From Cavia porcellus (Eukaryota > Chordata > Mammalia > Rodentia > Caviidae): a stretch of 64,000 bases of DNA. Below the pieces are notes generated by a model. That model was not told the DNA's origin. It did not search any database and saw nothing but the letters and a program-made list of their open reading frames with translations. Numbering within the stretch: position 1 is the stretch's first letter; every line of letters starts with the position of its first letter. Shown piece by piece: positions 1-12,604 of this stretch. The stretch is from the NCBI RefSeq assembly GCF_034190915.1, contig NW_026947499.1:3161950-3225949 (forward strand), given 5' to 3'. Position numbers and translations under genes: made by a program.

Positions 1-929
1 ATCAACTAACAGGAAACAATTAATTTTTTTGGATTTCAGTGTTTGGCAGATGTTTTCTCTAAGATGAATCCAGTGAGTTTGTCACTTCAAGAAAACAATT
101 GACAAGATTTGCAGCCTAAGATATATTTGCATTGTCAAGCCAAATGTAAAGCTTCAGAAAACTTTTACAAGCCTCACAGTACCAACAGCTTTCAGTATTC
201 AAAACGGTAGCTGCTGACAGCACTGCTGGAATGGATGAATGTAAGTTTTAGGGGACACACAATGAACAGCATATGTCTGGCAGAAAGGCAACAGGAACCC
301 TCTGAATCATAAATGAGAGGTGTTACAAAGTCACAAAGCACTAAAAGAACTATTTAACCTGCAGGACACTCACGGAATGTGGTTCCAGATGCCAGCCTGA
401 ACCTCATGTTGACAAAACTATTGCTTGCTGATTTTGAGTGTCATACCAAAGAAACATGCTGACAGTTACCTGAAAAGATTTAGCAGTAAGTAGCAGTGCT
501 CATCAAACACTTGTCTTCCTAAGGTTGCATCTCTCAATAAGCCTGTGCGTCTTTGCGCATTTCGATCAAAAAACATACTACATGTGAATGTGGAAGTCGA
601 TCTGAGATCCAAATGTCTTCTATAGTCCTAGATGTTGACATTAACTGCAGAACATTAAATATTGCTTTTTTTCAGTAAATTTTGATTCATAAATTATGGT
701 TAGTGTTGTAAAATGTATATGTTCACCTCTAACAGATGTATATTGTTATTTTACATGATTTTAAAGTTTATTTAGCTTTAACTTCTAATACAGTAAGTGT
801 GAATATAATGTCACATAAAGCAAGTCTTTAAAGCCCCTAATCACTTTGAAAGTTGTAAAGTGATCTGGAGATGGAAAAATTTCAGAGTCTGTTCATTAGG
901 AGTCAAAGACTAAGCTTTATCCACGGCCT
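1..929. other. Unique noncoding sequence
   Basis: No gene or recognisable repeat is seen. The stretch is AT-rich (for example 660-800), with short ORFs only. It could be intronic or intergenic. Confidence 0.5.
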
Positions 930-992
930 TTCCTACTATGCCTACCACATGGCAGTGTTTTATAAATGTTTTTAATTGAATGAAAGAAATGC
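930..992 (+). mobile_element. Old MIR/L2-like 3' tail
   Basis: The sequence runs through 'cctaccacatggcagtg' then 'ataaatg' and 'gaatgaaag'. This resembles the end of MIR/L2 elements (a 'category of ...cacatagtaggtgctcaataaatg...' ending). It is short and diverged, so the family is uncertain. Confidence 0.4.
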
Positions 993-3900
993 ATGTCTCC
1001 ATACCTCAGACCTCAGAGGAGAAAAGAGTATCTGTTAAACAGCAGCTGTTGTGTGTTTGTGTGTGTATGTGTGGGTGTGTGTGGTATTTATGAAGATGCT
1101 CGCTGACTGTTATGAAAACATCCCCCCAGATGTGTCATAACCCAGGCTGGATGTAGGTTTGTATCCGTCATTCCCAGTATAGAAACACACTGTTCTTGCT
1201 CCTACATGGTGCTTCTACCCATGGCAGTGAGCGGCTCAGTGCCTTCTGCTTTGTGATTTGCCACCTTCATCACATGGCTTCTAGGGTGGCCACACTCACC
1301 TGAGTAGGACCGGGGTGGGGGAGGAGGAGGAAGCAGGATGAACCCTGCATTTTAAGCTTTTTGCCTCAATATGCTAATGAGCACTTGTGCTCTTGCCTGG
1401 CCCCTAAGAGCCTGTTTCATGGTACCACTAAACCTTAAAGAAGGCTGGCAAGCCTCTTTGGGAGACAACTCAATGATGGGGAAGGTGCAGTCCAGGTCTT
1501 TGTGAGCTCATCAGTCTCATCAGGATGCTCAGCTGAGCTGGAATCAGTCACTTTGGTTCAGATTTCATTACCTGCTCCATGTGCTGTCTAGGCTGTGTGA
1601 TGGCAGGAGATCTTTTCCTAGCACTTAAACATCTAAACACTGCATACAATGCTCAGGGTAGGGTTTGTCCTCTTTCTTTTTTCCCATCTTTGCTGAAACC
1701 ACCCCAAGTCACATCAGTTCTCCAGGTCCTGAGCCTGTGGAGCACTTGATGACAATGTGACCACACAATGACAGACACAACCTTGATATGGGCTCTTAGG
1801 ATGCAAATTCTCGAGTTTCGTTACCATGTAACCATATATGCCATATACTCCTAATAATACCCACATATTAACAACCAAGGTCAGGCTTAGAGTTTGAAAA
1901 GGAATCAATTAAATGAGATTCTTCCTTGGCAGACCAATAAAAACAACCCTCATGTAAACAAAAGTTTGCTTATGGGTGGGCATGGAAGATTCCAGGTACC
2001 AGCAGGAATATGACTGACACATTACATAGGCAGCATATACTCCCTGGAAATGGGCAGCGTGAGACACAGAAGGCAGGAGTCAGGAGCCACAGTGCTGGTC
2101 TGCTTGGGACAGTGTATTGGAGTCTAGGAAACCTGTCTGTGTATGCAGAAAATGTCTTATTTGTGTAGACAGAATTATTTTGCCCACTTTGTAAGCCCTA
2201 GAGAGTATGAGCTATGTTAAATTTTCACAGACAATAAGATAAATTGGTGTGTTCTTAGGAAAGAGGAAGAGCGGCTAAAATGCAAGGAAGAAAGGAAACA
2301 GCAATGTCCAAACTCTAGACATCACCTTATTTTATTCTTTAACCAAAGCAGAGTTCTCTGAATGGCTGCACCCCAGCCTACACTGTTTTAGGCTCTGTGC
2401 CACCTCATGGGTGACATTAGCACTGGTCATGTTATGGAAGCATGTCACACTCCAGGAGCCCTTGGGGATGGCAGCAATGATTTCATCAATGCTACTGATT
2501 TGCAAGCAACTGTTTTTTCATCACGAATAAAGCCAGATTTATTAAGTCGATCATTAGGAGGAGTTGAAAGCTCCCATTGTCTTTCCATGTGTGATATATT
2601 TGAACTTATAAAGTGCTGACAATGTGAACTAAACTTCAGTTCTTTAATCTTCTTCTAGTCTCCCTACAAACACAAATAACCTGTGCCAGAAATACGACTG
2701 GGAAAAAGGAGAGGGCCGGGAATAAATCCTGCCAGTGCATCTAGGCAGCCGTTGTTCTGTTTCCTCCCAATACATACTTAGTTGAAAGTCTCAGCTGGAA
2801 CCCAAGTGAGAGACTATTCCTTAGGTTGGATTTTGCAATAAAAGACAAAGGCTGGGAATTTTTCATTCATTTGTTTCTCTTTATTAGTCTCTGCCTCTCT
2901 GCCATCAGCAGTTCCATCCAGATAGTAAACTGATTCTGTCACTATCCTTTCTCCAGTCTCCACTGTGTAATTAACCTCCCTGGTAGGCCAAAGTCATGAC
3001 AGCCCTGTGGTATGTCCTCTCTGTCCTCTACATAGTAGGGCCATGCCCAGCATGTGGTATGGTTTGCATAAAATGGGCCGCAGATTTAACATAATAGGTC
3101 TTGCCCAGATTCTGCACAATCTGAGATTCACTCACTCTGAACATCAGTACCCATCTCAGAGGTGCACAGCAGAGGTTCTGAGGAGCAACATAAGAACTGC
3201 ACAGGGAATCTGCATGTCTGGATCACTGGACACGCTTGTGATTTATATGTGTGTCTATATACGCCTGAGTATCTATAGATAAAAGGCACATATCCAGGCT
3301 TATCCACATTAAATTCACATGAGATGCAGATAGACACAGACATACAGAAAGCATCAATGTGGCTGAGTGCCCTAGCCTGTGAATGTCCTACCTCTGTCCC
3401 CTGTAATTCAGTCATCATTCCCTCGAACCTAGTGGGTCACATGGACCTCCAAGATCTCCACATCTCATGTCTCTCATCTTCCTCCACGCTGTTAGCACTG
3501 TTTGACCAGATGTGCTTTGGATCGCATGCTTGTTATGACTGAGTAATAGAATTAAATATAGCTCAGCACAGTGAACGTCAGTGTGAGAAGGATGAAGCAC
3601 GCTCTTTCTATGGAAAGTCCATGAAAAGCAAAAGGAAGTCTTGATGGATACAAATTGTGGAAAGAAAAGGCTGTCAGCTTTGGAGTGGAGAAGACAATGC
3701 TCAATATGAGGAATAAATCCAAACAATGTAGATGAAGTGTCTGCTCCATTGATTCTCTAGTTTCTTCAGACTGAGTATTGCAGGAGATGTTGAGTTACGG
3801 ACATGCTTCATGAAAAGGGTAATGCAGTGCTCCAACCAGCACTGTCCTCCAAAACAGCTGCTTGCATCTGGCCATAGTGCAGTGGCCCTGAGATCAGAGC

Positions 3901-4974
3901 CTGAGACAGGCCGGGTAGAGGTGCATTAATCAAGGGATGTTTCCAGGAGCAGAAGCTGAGAGCTATAGAGACAGAAGAGCGGGATAAACTGGGAAGAGAT
4001 GGCAGAGGCTGCATTTCCTTGCTTGCTGATACTGGACAGTGAGACTTTTAGTAAATAAATCTAGTGAATACATTCCAGAATTTTCCAGTCATTGGCTAGA
4101 GGGCTGGGAGCATTTACCCAACATGCTCCTCATTATGCATTGGTTTAACTGCTCTGTCTTTCAGAAATCATCTCTCCGTACCTCCAGCCCTTGCCTGTGC
4201 ATGGACTTCCATCCTTCATTGTGCATCTTCAGGCCTGAGTCCTGGCCATGTGCTGTAGGCAGCATGAGTGACTGCCATGGGCTTGCGGGAAGGGACAGGG
4301 ACATGGGAAATCATTTATATCACCCAAATTAAAACACAATGTCTGATGCAAATGTGTGTCCTCTGTCTTATAAATTCTCATTTTAATTGATTTCTATAGC
4401 TACCATCCAGACAGGATGACTATACATATGGATTAATAGGTGGTTGCATGCAATCAGAGGCTGATTAGTCCTACAGTGGCCATCTGGGGGATGAAGAGCT
4501 TTGAAAACCATTAACTGCTCAGTCCAAGAAGCTGGACACCAATCTGGAGTCCTAGTCTGAAGCTGGAGGTATAGAAGCCCCTCAGAGTTCCTGGTGTAAA
4601 TGCCCCTCAAAAATGGAAGGTCCAGGAGTTGGATGTTCCAGTGACACCACAAGGGTTGCACCTGCCTGAGGAGATGAACAAGTCTGCTCCTCTTGGCCTC
4701 AGCCTGCTGGGCGGGTCTTTCCCTCAGGATGCTGAGTGAAGGCCAGTCTGCTCTGAATCCCTCACAGCTGCACCCATCTGCATGCTCTGCCAACCTCCCA
4801 TTCAGCTTCAGCTCTGTCCACATGACAGGCAGAAGTAGCCGTCACCAAGTGAGCAGTGCAGTGGCCTTCACTTCTTTCGGTGTTGTGACGCCCCCCTGCT
4901 GCCTGTGTCAAAATACTGGTGCATCCCAGAGAAAGCCCTGTGCCTGTTCCGTAGTTTATCCTCAATCCTTTTCA
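993..4974. other. Unique noncoding sequence with a small TG tract
   Basis: No supported gene. An imperfect TG tract lies at about 1045-1083 and a purine/G-rich patch at about 1312-1335. Short ORFs at 2407-2619, 3128-3726 and 4383-4823 overlap other ORFs on the opposite strand, lack splice context and resemble no family I know. At about 4400-4800 the sequence has an LTR-like feel, but I could not assign it. Confidence 0.45.
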
Positions 4975-5200
4975 CCCATCAGCCCCTGCAAACTGCCAGT
5001 CTGTATTCCATGGTTCGGTATTTATACTGCTGGGTGCTTCCAACCAATGGAATCTGCTATCTTGGGTCTCTGGCCTTCACTTAGCATAATGCTTTTTAAG
5101 ATTCACCCACGCAAGGTACATACATCCAAATATCACTTGGCTTGAGGGTTTGCATGTATGCAACAAAATGCACATTTATGGGGTGTTATCCACATCTGTT
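4975..5200 (-). mobile_element. Ancient L1 (L1M-type) 3' fragment, antisense
   Basis: Read on the plus strand, the motif order is that of the antisense of old mammalian L1 3' regions: a 'cagcccctgcaaactgccag' block, then 'ttcacttagcataatg', then 'aagattcaccca', each at about the expected spacing. It is heavily diverged and carries no ORF. Confidence 0.55.
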
Positions 5201-5839
5201 TTAAAGTACCTATTTATAAAATGTAACCAAGAAAGCACAGTTTCTGCTTTCCTGTGTCAGCAGGTCTACCACACTTCTGGTGGTCATTATGCTTTGAGTT
5301 CTGTAGGGAAGGAATAAGGAAATTATGGTAGATACCAGGAAAAGGAAGAGGAATACATCCCCCTGGATTGGGGTGGATAAAGCAAGCTCATTACCCCCAG
5401 CAGAACCCAGCATTGTAGTACAGCACAAGTCCACACACCCAGGTGAATTTCTGGAACCCTTGTGTCTCACCTGTCTCTTTTTGTCTTGAAGGGAAACCCC
5501 CTTTCCCCTCCTGAGGTAGGGCTGATCTTTCTCAGGTGAGAAAACCTTTTGCACGTAGGATGGCGTGAAGGCATGAGGCACATTTGTGCACACAGACGAG
5601 CAAAAGCGAGGGGCGACCGAACTGAACCAGAGGGTGCAGGGCTCGACCCTCCAGTGCTGCAGACCTGCACAGGGAGGCTGCAGGCTGTGGCAGGTTGAGG
5701 CCCAGCTGCACGGATCTGGTGGCTCCTTTGTTTATCACCACCTGCCAGATGCCTGCCCTTGAGGTCAGCTCATAGCTATCCTCAGCCCACGAGAGACACG
5801 CTCAACCCTGCCCTACACTGACTCCACTTAATTCCATAA
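5201..5839. other. Unique noncoding sequence
   Basis: Nothing recognised. Overlapping minus-strand ORFs of 67-127 codons (5210-5741) share the same DNA in different frames and show no family signature, so they are not called as genes. Confidence 0.45.
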
Positions 5840-7330
5840 TAGCAGAATCAATATATCTCGTGAGCTGTGCTTTGATTAAAGAGAGACCAATGTCTCCAGG
5901 GGTAATGCCATTCTTTCAAAATAAGTACAGTATTGACCAGAGCAGTCTTCAAGTGAAGGCATTTAGCGGCGCTAACGGAGAGCTGCCTGAGACATTGACT
6001 GTTGGGTTGTGGTCTCACTTTTATGCTCTCAGAAAGGCTATTATTTCTCAGGTCTGGAGAATTAACTGAGTCAAACATCCAATAGTTTCTGATCATGAAA
6101 AGTGTTATAAAAGTTTAGTGTCATTTGATTCAGCAGCACATGAAAGCGTTTTCTGCCTCTTTCTTTGTAGCTCTCAATTACTGAAGAATAGTCTTTATCT
6201 AAATATAACTCACCACAGTCAGCACTTGGGTTTTAAGGAGGAATATTGACCTCACTGTCAAATGGTTCCCAAAGGATACATTTTTACATTAACTGAAGCT
6301 TAAATGAGCTCCCTTTGAGCTAATAAGAAGACTCAATTATTTTAAGGAATTATTAGAAATCTTTAGGGAATTCAGTCCCCAAATAAATGCTATGTGTAAC
6401 TTGCCTTGAAGTTAGAGAAACTCCCTGCTTCCCATCTGGCAGAGGCTTGAACCTCCCTTGAGATTAAAAGAAATCGGAGTCAATACAACCCATTTATTCC
6501 CATGTCATGCCGAAAGATTAATGTGGTAAAACAAGCTTGCATTTGACCTCTATGAGTCCATAATAGAAACTGAAATTTTTCACCAGAACATTGCTTTAAG
6601 TTATACACAACCATCAATCAGGAAATTCAAACTGACACCTTGTGTTGCTATTTCTATATCAGGAGTAGAATTTGTGGCAGATTTCGGTGATGCAAATTTA
6701 CATTTCAGCTGTTTTCCGGCACTTATGTTCCCACCTCCCCTACTGAATATATTTCAATAAAGGTGTTCTCAGCAATGTTTGGTACTACGTTAGAGTTTAC
6801 TGAAATTAGTATTTCCAATGTAACCTGTAATTACAGGGCCTTAGCTTTGTTTAGCATGCAAACAAAATTTCTCATTAGACACATCAAATACCTGTAACAG
6901 TTTTAACCAGAATTAATTGTGAATTATGGATCATTTACAAGAATGCAATGCAAAAGCCCCTTCTGGGACACTTTCCAAAATCAGAGTGAATTTGTGACAC
7001 ATTTGATATTGATTAATTATTTATAAAGTCTATTAAATTCATCAGTGCTACTGGTAGGAAAAGATTTACTAGAGCAACTGATATAAAGTGTAATGAAACA
7101 GATTAAGCCTCCTTATGAAATATTAATACCTCCTAAGTTTGATGACTGTGAGTCTATATTTGCAATCTCTCAGTGGATATTACTAATTCAAGTTGCAGAT
7201 GGCAGTTTAAGCTCTCATGACCAGAAGCACTAACACTGGAAATGAAAAGACATTCTGAGTATGATAATTATCAAATTCAGGATAGTAGTTATTTCATAGC
7301 CAAAGATCACCAGTGGAAAGGAGAGCTCAG
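5840..7330. promoter_or_regulatory. Candidate conserved noncoding element block
   Basis: About 1.5 kb free of any repeat I recognise, AT-rich, with many TAATTA/ATTAAT-type homeodomain cores and CAGCTG/CATTTG-like boxes. It also has an unusually CpG-retaining patch at about 5966-5978 ('tagcggcgctaacgg'). Both strands are partly open at 5848-6096 but neither frame has splice sites or a known motif. This composition is typical of developmental enhancers. Conservation itself cannot be seen from one sequence, so the call is inference. Confidence 0.35.
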
Positions 7331-8089
7331 CAGCAGGAGCTCCATTTGTAATGTGTGTGCACATTCTTAAGTAGGTGCACGTACATGTGCCTGCTTATGC
7401 ACATGTGTGCTTGCACAACTGATGTCAATTTTGCACATCCAGTTGTTTCTGTTTTATTTTTACTTCCCAAACAAAGCTATATGAGGGATTATTTAGAGTT
7501 AAAGGGTGAACGGTGTAAGCAGGATACCTATTTTCTAAAAAGAAACGATGAATCACTTACAAACCTATCCAAGAAAATCGTGAGAGCATAGTAGGACTCA
7601 GAGGTGAGGGGCCCATGCATTTAGACACCAGCAGGTTGGATTCTTTACTGGGGTCCCGTGTACTTTAATCCAGCCTTGTCCTCTCTCAGAGTGGCGTGGT
7701 GCTCTTTGCTCTGAGATGAGTGAAGGATGTGACTCCCATCACTATCTGCTCAAAAGAGGGGCTGATGAGGATGCAAGGGTACTTAGATTCTTCAAGCTCT
7801 GGGGGAGAGTGAAGCAGGGAAGTGGAAAACCAAGTAAAAGGACAACTTCCCAGGTGTCCACCATGCAGGGACACAGAGCATGGACCCGACGGAGCACTCT
7901 AGGAAAGTGGATGAAAGACTGCTGAGTCCTCTACCCTCAGTGATGGGAGAGGGAAACGATTTATTCACCCACAGTTCCTAGAAGTTTGAAGACATCTCCT
8001 GGGAACAGCGGCCTTACTTCTCTGGCAAATGTTGAGCGCATCCTTATGGCCAGTTAAACTGTGAAATTTTCTCTGACATACCTGGAAAG
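7331..8089. other. Unique noncoding sequence
   Basis: No gene or repeat identified. The 7686-7925 ORFs lie opposite each other on both strands and are not supported. Confidence 0.45.
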
Positions 8090-8490
8090 GTAAGTGAGAG
8101 ACTCAGTTACTTTCTCTCATTGCTGACACTTAATATTCAACCCCTAAAATGAAGGAAGGGAAGATTTATTTAACTTACAGTTTGTAGAGATTTTGGTCCA
8201 CAATCAACTGCTCCAAGGCAGGCTGGCCTGGCACTGAAGCAACACTTCAAGGCAACGTCCTGCAAAAGCAGCCAGAGCAAAAGGAGAACAAACCTCTTCT
8301 CGTCCCCTACATTGTTAGCAGGCTATGTCCTCCTCCAGGGCAAGTGGAACACTCACACCACTTCTCTGCTCTCTTCTTGCACAGGATGAGGATGTTTATA
8401 AAGTAAGCACCCTCGTTCTCTGCCGAATCTCTTAGTCAAATTGCTAAGCTTCTCAATTTGACACAATATATCAACCATAACAGTGAGCAA
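8090..8490 (-). mobile_element. MaLR-like LTR, rodent type, antisense
   Basis: The plus strand reads 'tctctcattgctgacact', then 'gaaggaagggaagatttatttaact', a 'caatcaactgctccaaggcaggc' block, 'aaaagcagccag' and an end 'cacaatatatcaaccataac'. The same ordered blocks recur at 26800-27180 and, less clearly, at 63195-63545. The layout, with a 'tttatt' (reverse AATAAA region) near the left end, fits an LTR on the minus strand. Family name is from memory of a common rodent MaLR-like repeat. Confidence 0.55.
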
Positions 8491-9029
8491 AGGATTATGA
8501 GTGAAAAATCAAAGGCATACACTTTAATCCTTAGGGAAACCTTTCTGCATAGTTGACTCCTGTTCTTTTGAAGTACTAGGAGTCCAGGGACTGGTTCTAG
8601 ACCTACTCCTAGAAATGCCTGGGGGAAAGATGGGGACACCAGGTCTTCATATTGGGTGATAGAGGCTTTTCTGCAGCAAACATGGGAGGTGACAGGTGTG
8701 TGTTACCTGTAGTCAGCTCAGGAGCCTGATATTGGGGTGTCGATGTTCATGCAGTGTCCTTCAGGACATCTGAAGAACATCACCCACCCAGAGGGCAACC
8801 CAGTCATATCAATATGATGAGGAATTAACCGCATCCCAAGCATCAGTGAATTGCTTCAGAGAGACAGAGCTTCCCTGGAACTCAGCCACAGGAACACACA
8901 GAGAATCATTCCTGGGCACTGAGACCAGACACACCCTTTCTGGTCCTCCCCTTTCTCCTGGGCCTGAAGCTACAGAAACAAGAGGGAGCCACAGAAGCAG
9001 GCAGAGGGCTGCGTTATAGGGAAAATATG
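8491..9029. other. Unique noncoding sequence
   Basis: No gene or clear repeat is seen. Confidence 0.45.
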
Positions 9030-9345
9030 TTTTTTTTTTTAATAGATTACTACTTTTTAAATTTTATTTAAAAGGAAAAAGAGAAAAAACAAAACAAAAC
9101 AAAGTGGTGTAAGGGTATAAGTAATACAGAACTACAAAAAAAAAAAAAAAAAACAGTAAGAAATCACCAGTTAATAGATTACACATTATCATCTTAGAGA
9201 TAGTTGCTCAAGTCACAGTATCAAAGCATACAAAGTGGGCATTCAAACAGAGAGACTGCAAACAGATGTGTTCAATGATCCAACCAAAAACATTAATATG
9301 GTCAGCTATTTAACAACCCTAAACACAAAAAAGTAGATTACTATT
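9030..9345 (-). mobile_element. L1 3' UTR end, antisense
   Basis: A T-run (9030-9040) followed by 'tttaaattttatttaaaagg' reads on the minus strand as an L1 tail with an AATAAA-like signal. The A-rich body, 'cagtaagaaatcaccagtt', 'aatagattaca' and 'agatagttgctcaag', is shared nearly word for word with 12640-12800 and 40450-40590. At the comparable position in longer copies (20.0 and 46.4 kb) ORF2-derived sequence follows, which identifies it as an L1 3' UTR. It contains an 18-bp A-run at about 9136-9153. Confidence 0.7.
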
Positions 9346-9489
9346 TATGTAGAGAAAAGGTAGACAAGATCTTTGAGGGAAGAATGGAGTAAGACAGCCG
9401 TGGATCACACTTAGTGTTCTGAGCAACCCATCTCGGGGCACAGATTTTCAGTTATTCACTTATGAGCCAAATACAACAGGATATAGAAA

Positions 9490-9582
9490 CAGTCTGCTCA
9501 GTAAGAGCCTGGCTGGCAAGTGTGATGTCATAAGTTTGATCCCTGGTATCAAAACAAACAAACAAAAAACAAACAAAAAAAT
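9490..9582 (+). mobile_element. tRNA-derived SINE (ID-like)
   Basis: It has a tRNA-like A-box relic, 'gctcagtaagagcctggctgg', and a B-box 'agtttgatccctgg', followed by a (CAAA)n/(CAAAA)n tail from about 9550. This is a retroposed SINE, not a tRNA gene: there is no intact acceptor stem and the tail is A-rich. Confidence 0.75.
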
Positions 9583-11043
9583 GCAAACACTGCTTCTGAA
9601 AGGGAATTTACCAAGCACCTTCTCTCAGTCTCTTCATGAAGAAACACCCAGTACCCATAGAGGGCTGGTCCTTTGTCACCTACCCAGGACGACCCTATCA
9701 TCATCTTCCCCCCCACCTGTGATACACAGGGAACAAGGTGTCTGTGAACACAGGAGGGAAGGTGACTGCTAAATGGCTTGGCTTCTTCAGGGGGACAAAC
9801 CCAGAGTGAAAGAAGAAAGGCCACAGAAATGACTCTGGCATCAGTCGCTTAAAGATATAGGGCTGTTTACTTTAATCAAGTGGCCAAGAGTGAGAACATG
9901 CTACCTGCCTGGTTCCATCAGAGGTATCTGGTGACATTACTCTCAGAGCTAAGGCAGAAGCACAGAGGCTTGGCTACGCTTAGCCAAAGAGTGTTTAGGC
10001 TTATGTCACAGTTATTGTGCTCCATACATCAGAACAAGATTCAGAATGATCTCAGCATCCAGCAACAGCAAAGTAAGTGTCACCTTCAAGGAGGGTGCTG
10101 GACATTGTGCAAAGGCACAGATCCACACCAGGCAGAAAGGGACCATTGCAGACCCAGGACCCAAACTACTACACCTGCCTTGAGGTAATGTGCTCACCGT
10201 GGTGGTTAAACTGGCAAAGCTCCCGTGAGAACTCAGCATTTCTCAGGAGAAGAGAGGAAACAGCTCTGGGTATGGAGCAAAACGTGTTACTATTTGGTGC
10301 TCTCAGCATTCCCTTATCACGCCTTCTAGCTGTGTCCCTGCTCCCTCTGGGGCTTTAGGTGTCCCAGGGAAGATTCTGAGTCTCCATCCATACATAGTGA
10401 CCACTGGGTTGTGTGGACTGATTTAGGCTGCAGATGGCAAAGGCCCATTCATTTAAGAAGAGCTTTCCAGAGCACTGTAGCACAAGAGCATGATACATTC
10501 TGAAGTGTTTGAATTTTCCATGAGGAGTCTAAAGAGTGTGAATATCATTTGCTGTCCTACCCATTGTTTATGTGTGTTATTGTTTTTCACTTTCTCACCG
10601 CTGGCCATAAGCTATAGAACAATGTTGAATATTCTTGGAGAGAGGGAATTTCTTCTCATATTTCAGAGCCAAGTGTGATACCATGCCGGGCTTACCGTTG
10701 ATACTCCCCGTGATGTTGAAGACAGATCAGTGAGAATATCTGATGGTCGTTTTTGTTTTCCTAGTTTTTGATTCGAGAGGAATTAGCATCAATAAGGGTT
10801 GTGTTGAATTTTAACGAGTCCTATTGATATAATCACAGGGCTATCTAATTGCGTTGTTGCACAGATTCCACTGCTGCTAAGCTTTGTATTTCTGAAAACC
10901 ACCGTATTTACTGGCAAACAATATAGTTACATACATTACGGTAAGATTTAGTACTTACTAGAAGTAGCAGTAAGAAATTGTCCTCTGTTGTTACTTTACT
11001 ACTTCATATACACATACTTCAGTACTTCAGTACTTCACATATA

Positions 11044-11046
<3 letters not shown>
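9583..11046. other. Unique noncoding sequence
   Basis: No supported gene. The ORFs at 9880-10358 overlap one another in different frames and on both strands. The part at 10680-10990 is repeat-free and retains CpGs ('taccgttgatactccccgtg', 'tggtcg', 'ttcgagag'), so it may be constrained noncoding DNA. Confidence 0.4.

Positions 11047-11084
<38 letters not shown>
11047..11084. repeat. (TG)n microsatellite
   Basis: About 19 uninterrupted TG units that abut the tail side of an antisense tRNA-derived SINE. It probably grew from the SINE tail. Confidence 0.95.
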
Positions 11085-11085
<1 letters not shown>

Positions 11086-11157
11086 TACCGGAGACCAAAC
11101 CCAGGGTCTTGCACATGCAAGGCAAGAACACTACCCCTGAGCCACATCCCCAGCCCC
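11084..11157 (-). mobile_element. tRNA-derived SINE (ID-like), antisense
   Basis: The plus strand reads 'ggtaccggagaccaaaccca', then 'gggtcttgcacatgcaaggc', then 'ctgagccacatccccagccc'. This is the reverse complement of an ID-type SINE (GGGGCTGGGGATGTGGCTCAG head, B-box GGTTTGGTCTCCGG). Confidence 0.85.
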
Positions 11158-12604
11158 TCTTTGACTGTATTTTGACTTGAGATATTGCAAGTAAGTTTCT
11201 ATCATTTCTTGAGTAATTCTGGTAATATTTACTGTTTCAGAAAACTCTCTTCAACCCCTTCTGTTCTGAAAATGTCTTTCCTTCTCACACCAGGGGACAC
11301 TTTCCCCACAGAAAGCTCTCTTTCCATTGAAAGCCTTCTCTAACTCATTCTCTTCTTTTCCTTTAGCCTGCATATGCGTCTTGTTTGTTCTTCCACGCTG
11401 TTAACATAAATCCTAATGTCGGTGTTTTGAAATTCACCCTGTACCACTGCTGCCTGCCTTCAGCGCAGCCCTTGGTGGTTCCCTACCATCTCCCCTGGTC
11501 CCTGAAAGATTTCTGCTCCTGACTCACTTTCCCCGACTCTGTGGCTGTCTTAGTAGTTTCATTGTTCACATAAAGAAGCCTTTAACACATGTCCTCTGTA
11601 TGTGCTCATCTCTTCTCCTATAATGATTTTCCCTCCGTCCTTCATCATTTATAGGCTCTCTCACCAATAATCTGGACTTTATATCAGATGAAATTTCTGA
11701 ATGAAAACTCAAAATAATATATTTTTATTGGAGGGAAATGCAGAGAGGTTGTTTTGCACAGCAGCGATCTAAATGCTAGTGGCTTCATTCACTGCGTCTC
11801 TAGGTGAAGATACCATAGGCTGTCCAATGGGTACTTGGAGAGTTACATGAACTAATGCCTAGGAACCACGTGGCTTGATAGACAGAACATTTTCCATTAC
11901 AGTTTCCATTACAGTTTAAGTTCTACCTGAGCGAGATGAATTACTCTTTCACTATTTGCTTATAGATCTGCCCGTGGTAACAGAAAATATTTAATAAACT
12001 ATTTATTTGGAAAAGTTTGTTTCTCCCACAACCATCATCTAAATCAGTCTGGGGACTTCCTCTGCCCAGTTTTCAGGGCCCTATGATGGGTGTGATTTGT
12101 ACTCACACATCCTTGGGCATCGTCAATGTCTACCTGGTAGAAGAGCATCTGCTGCCCCGCAAATCAGAGGGTGGGTGCAGCCTTGCTGGGAAGGGAGGGC
12201 TTTCTTTTTCCGAATAAAGCCGGATCACCAAGGATACAGTCATCATGTGTCATTGGTACCTCACTGTCCACAGCTTAGTCACACACACACACGTCTCTCT
12301 CCAACTGCCATATGGAGAGATACAGACAGAAATACAGGGGTAGGGGTAGGCGTAAATATAAGTACAAGTCTGGGGGGTAGGGGTATGAGGAGAGGGAGAG
12401 GGAGAGGCAGGAAAAAAGCAGGCAAAAATTAGACACTCAGAATGAAAGAAATTTTGAAGAACTACTTTCTCTATTATAAGCATATGAAAGTCAGTTAATA
12501 GAACTTCTATGTGTGGTATATGTGTGTGTGTGTGTATGTGTATGTGTGTGCTGACAGATCATTATTGTATCTGGCATTTTCATGTGATACTACAGGGTAA
12601 TATT
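11158..12604. other. Unique noncoding sequence with a TG tract
   Basis: No supported gene. An imperfect TG tract lies at about 12513-12550 and a G-rich patch at 12340-12410 ('gggtaggggtaggcg'). The ORFs at 12017-12483 overlay each other and the low-complexity patch. Confidence 0.45.

Noticed and set aside
4383..5145. 146- and 150-codon ORFs on opposite strands
   Set aside because: They overlap each other, resemble no family and lack splice signals. The plus ORF also enters an old L1 fragment.
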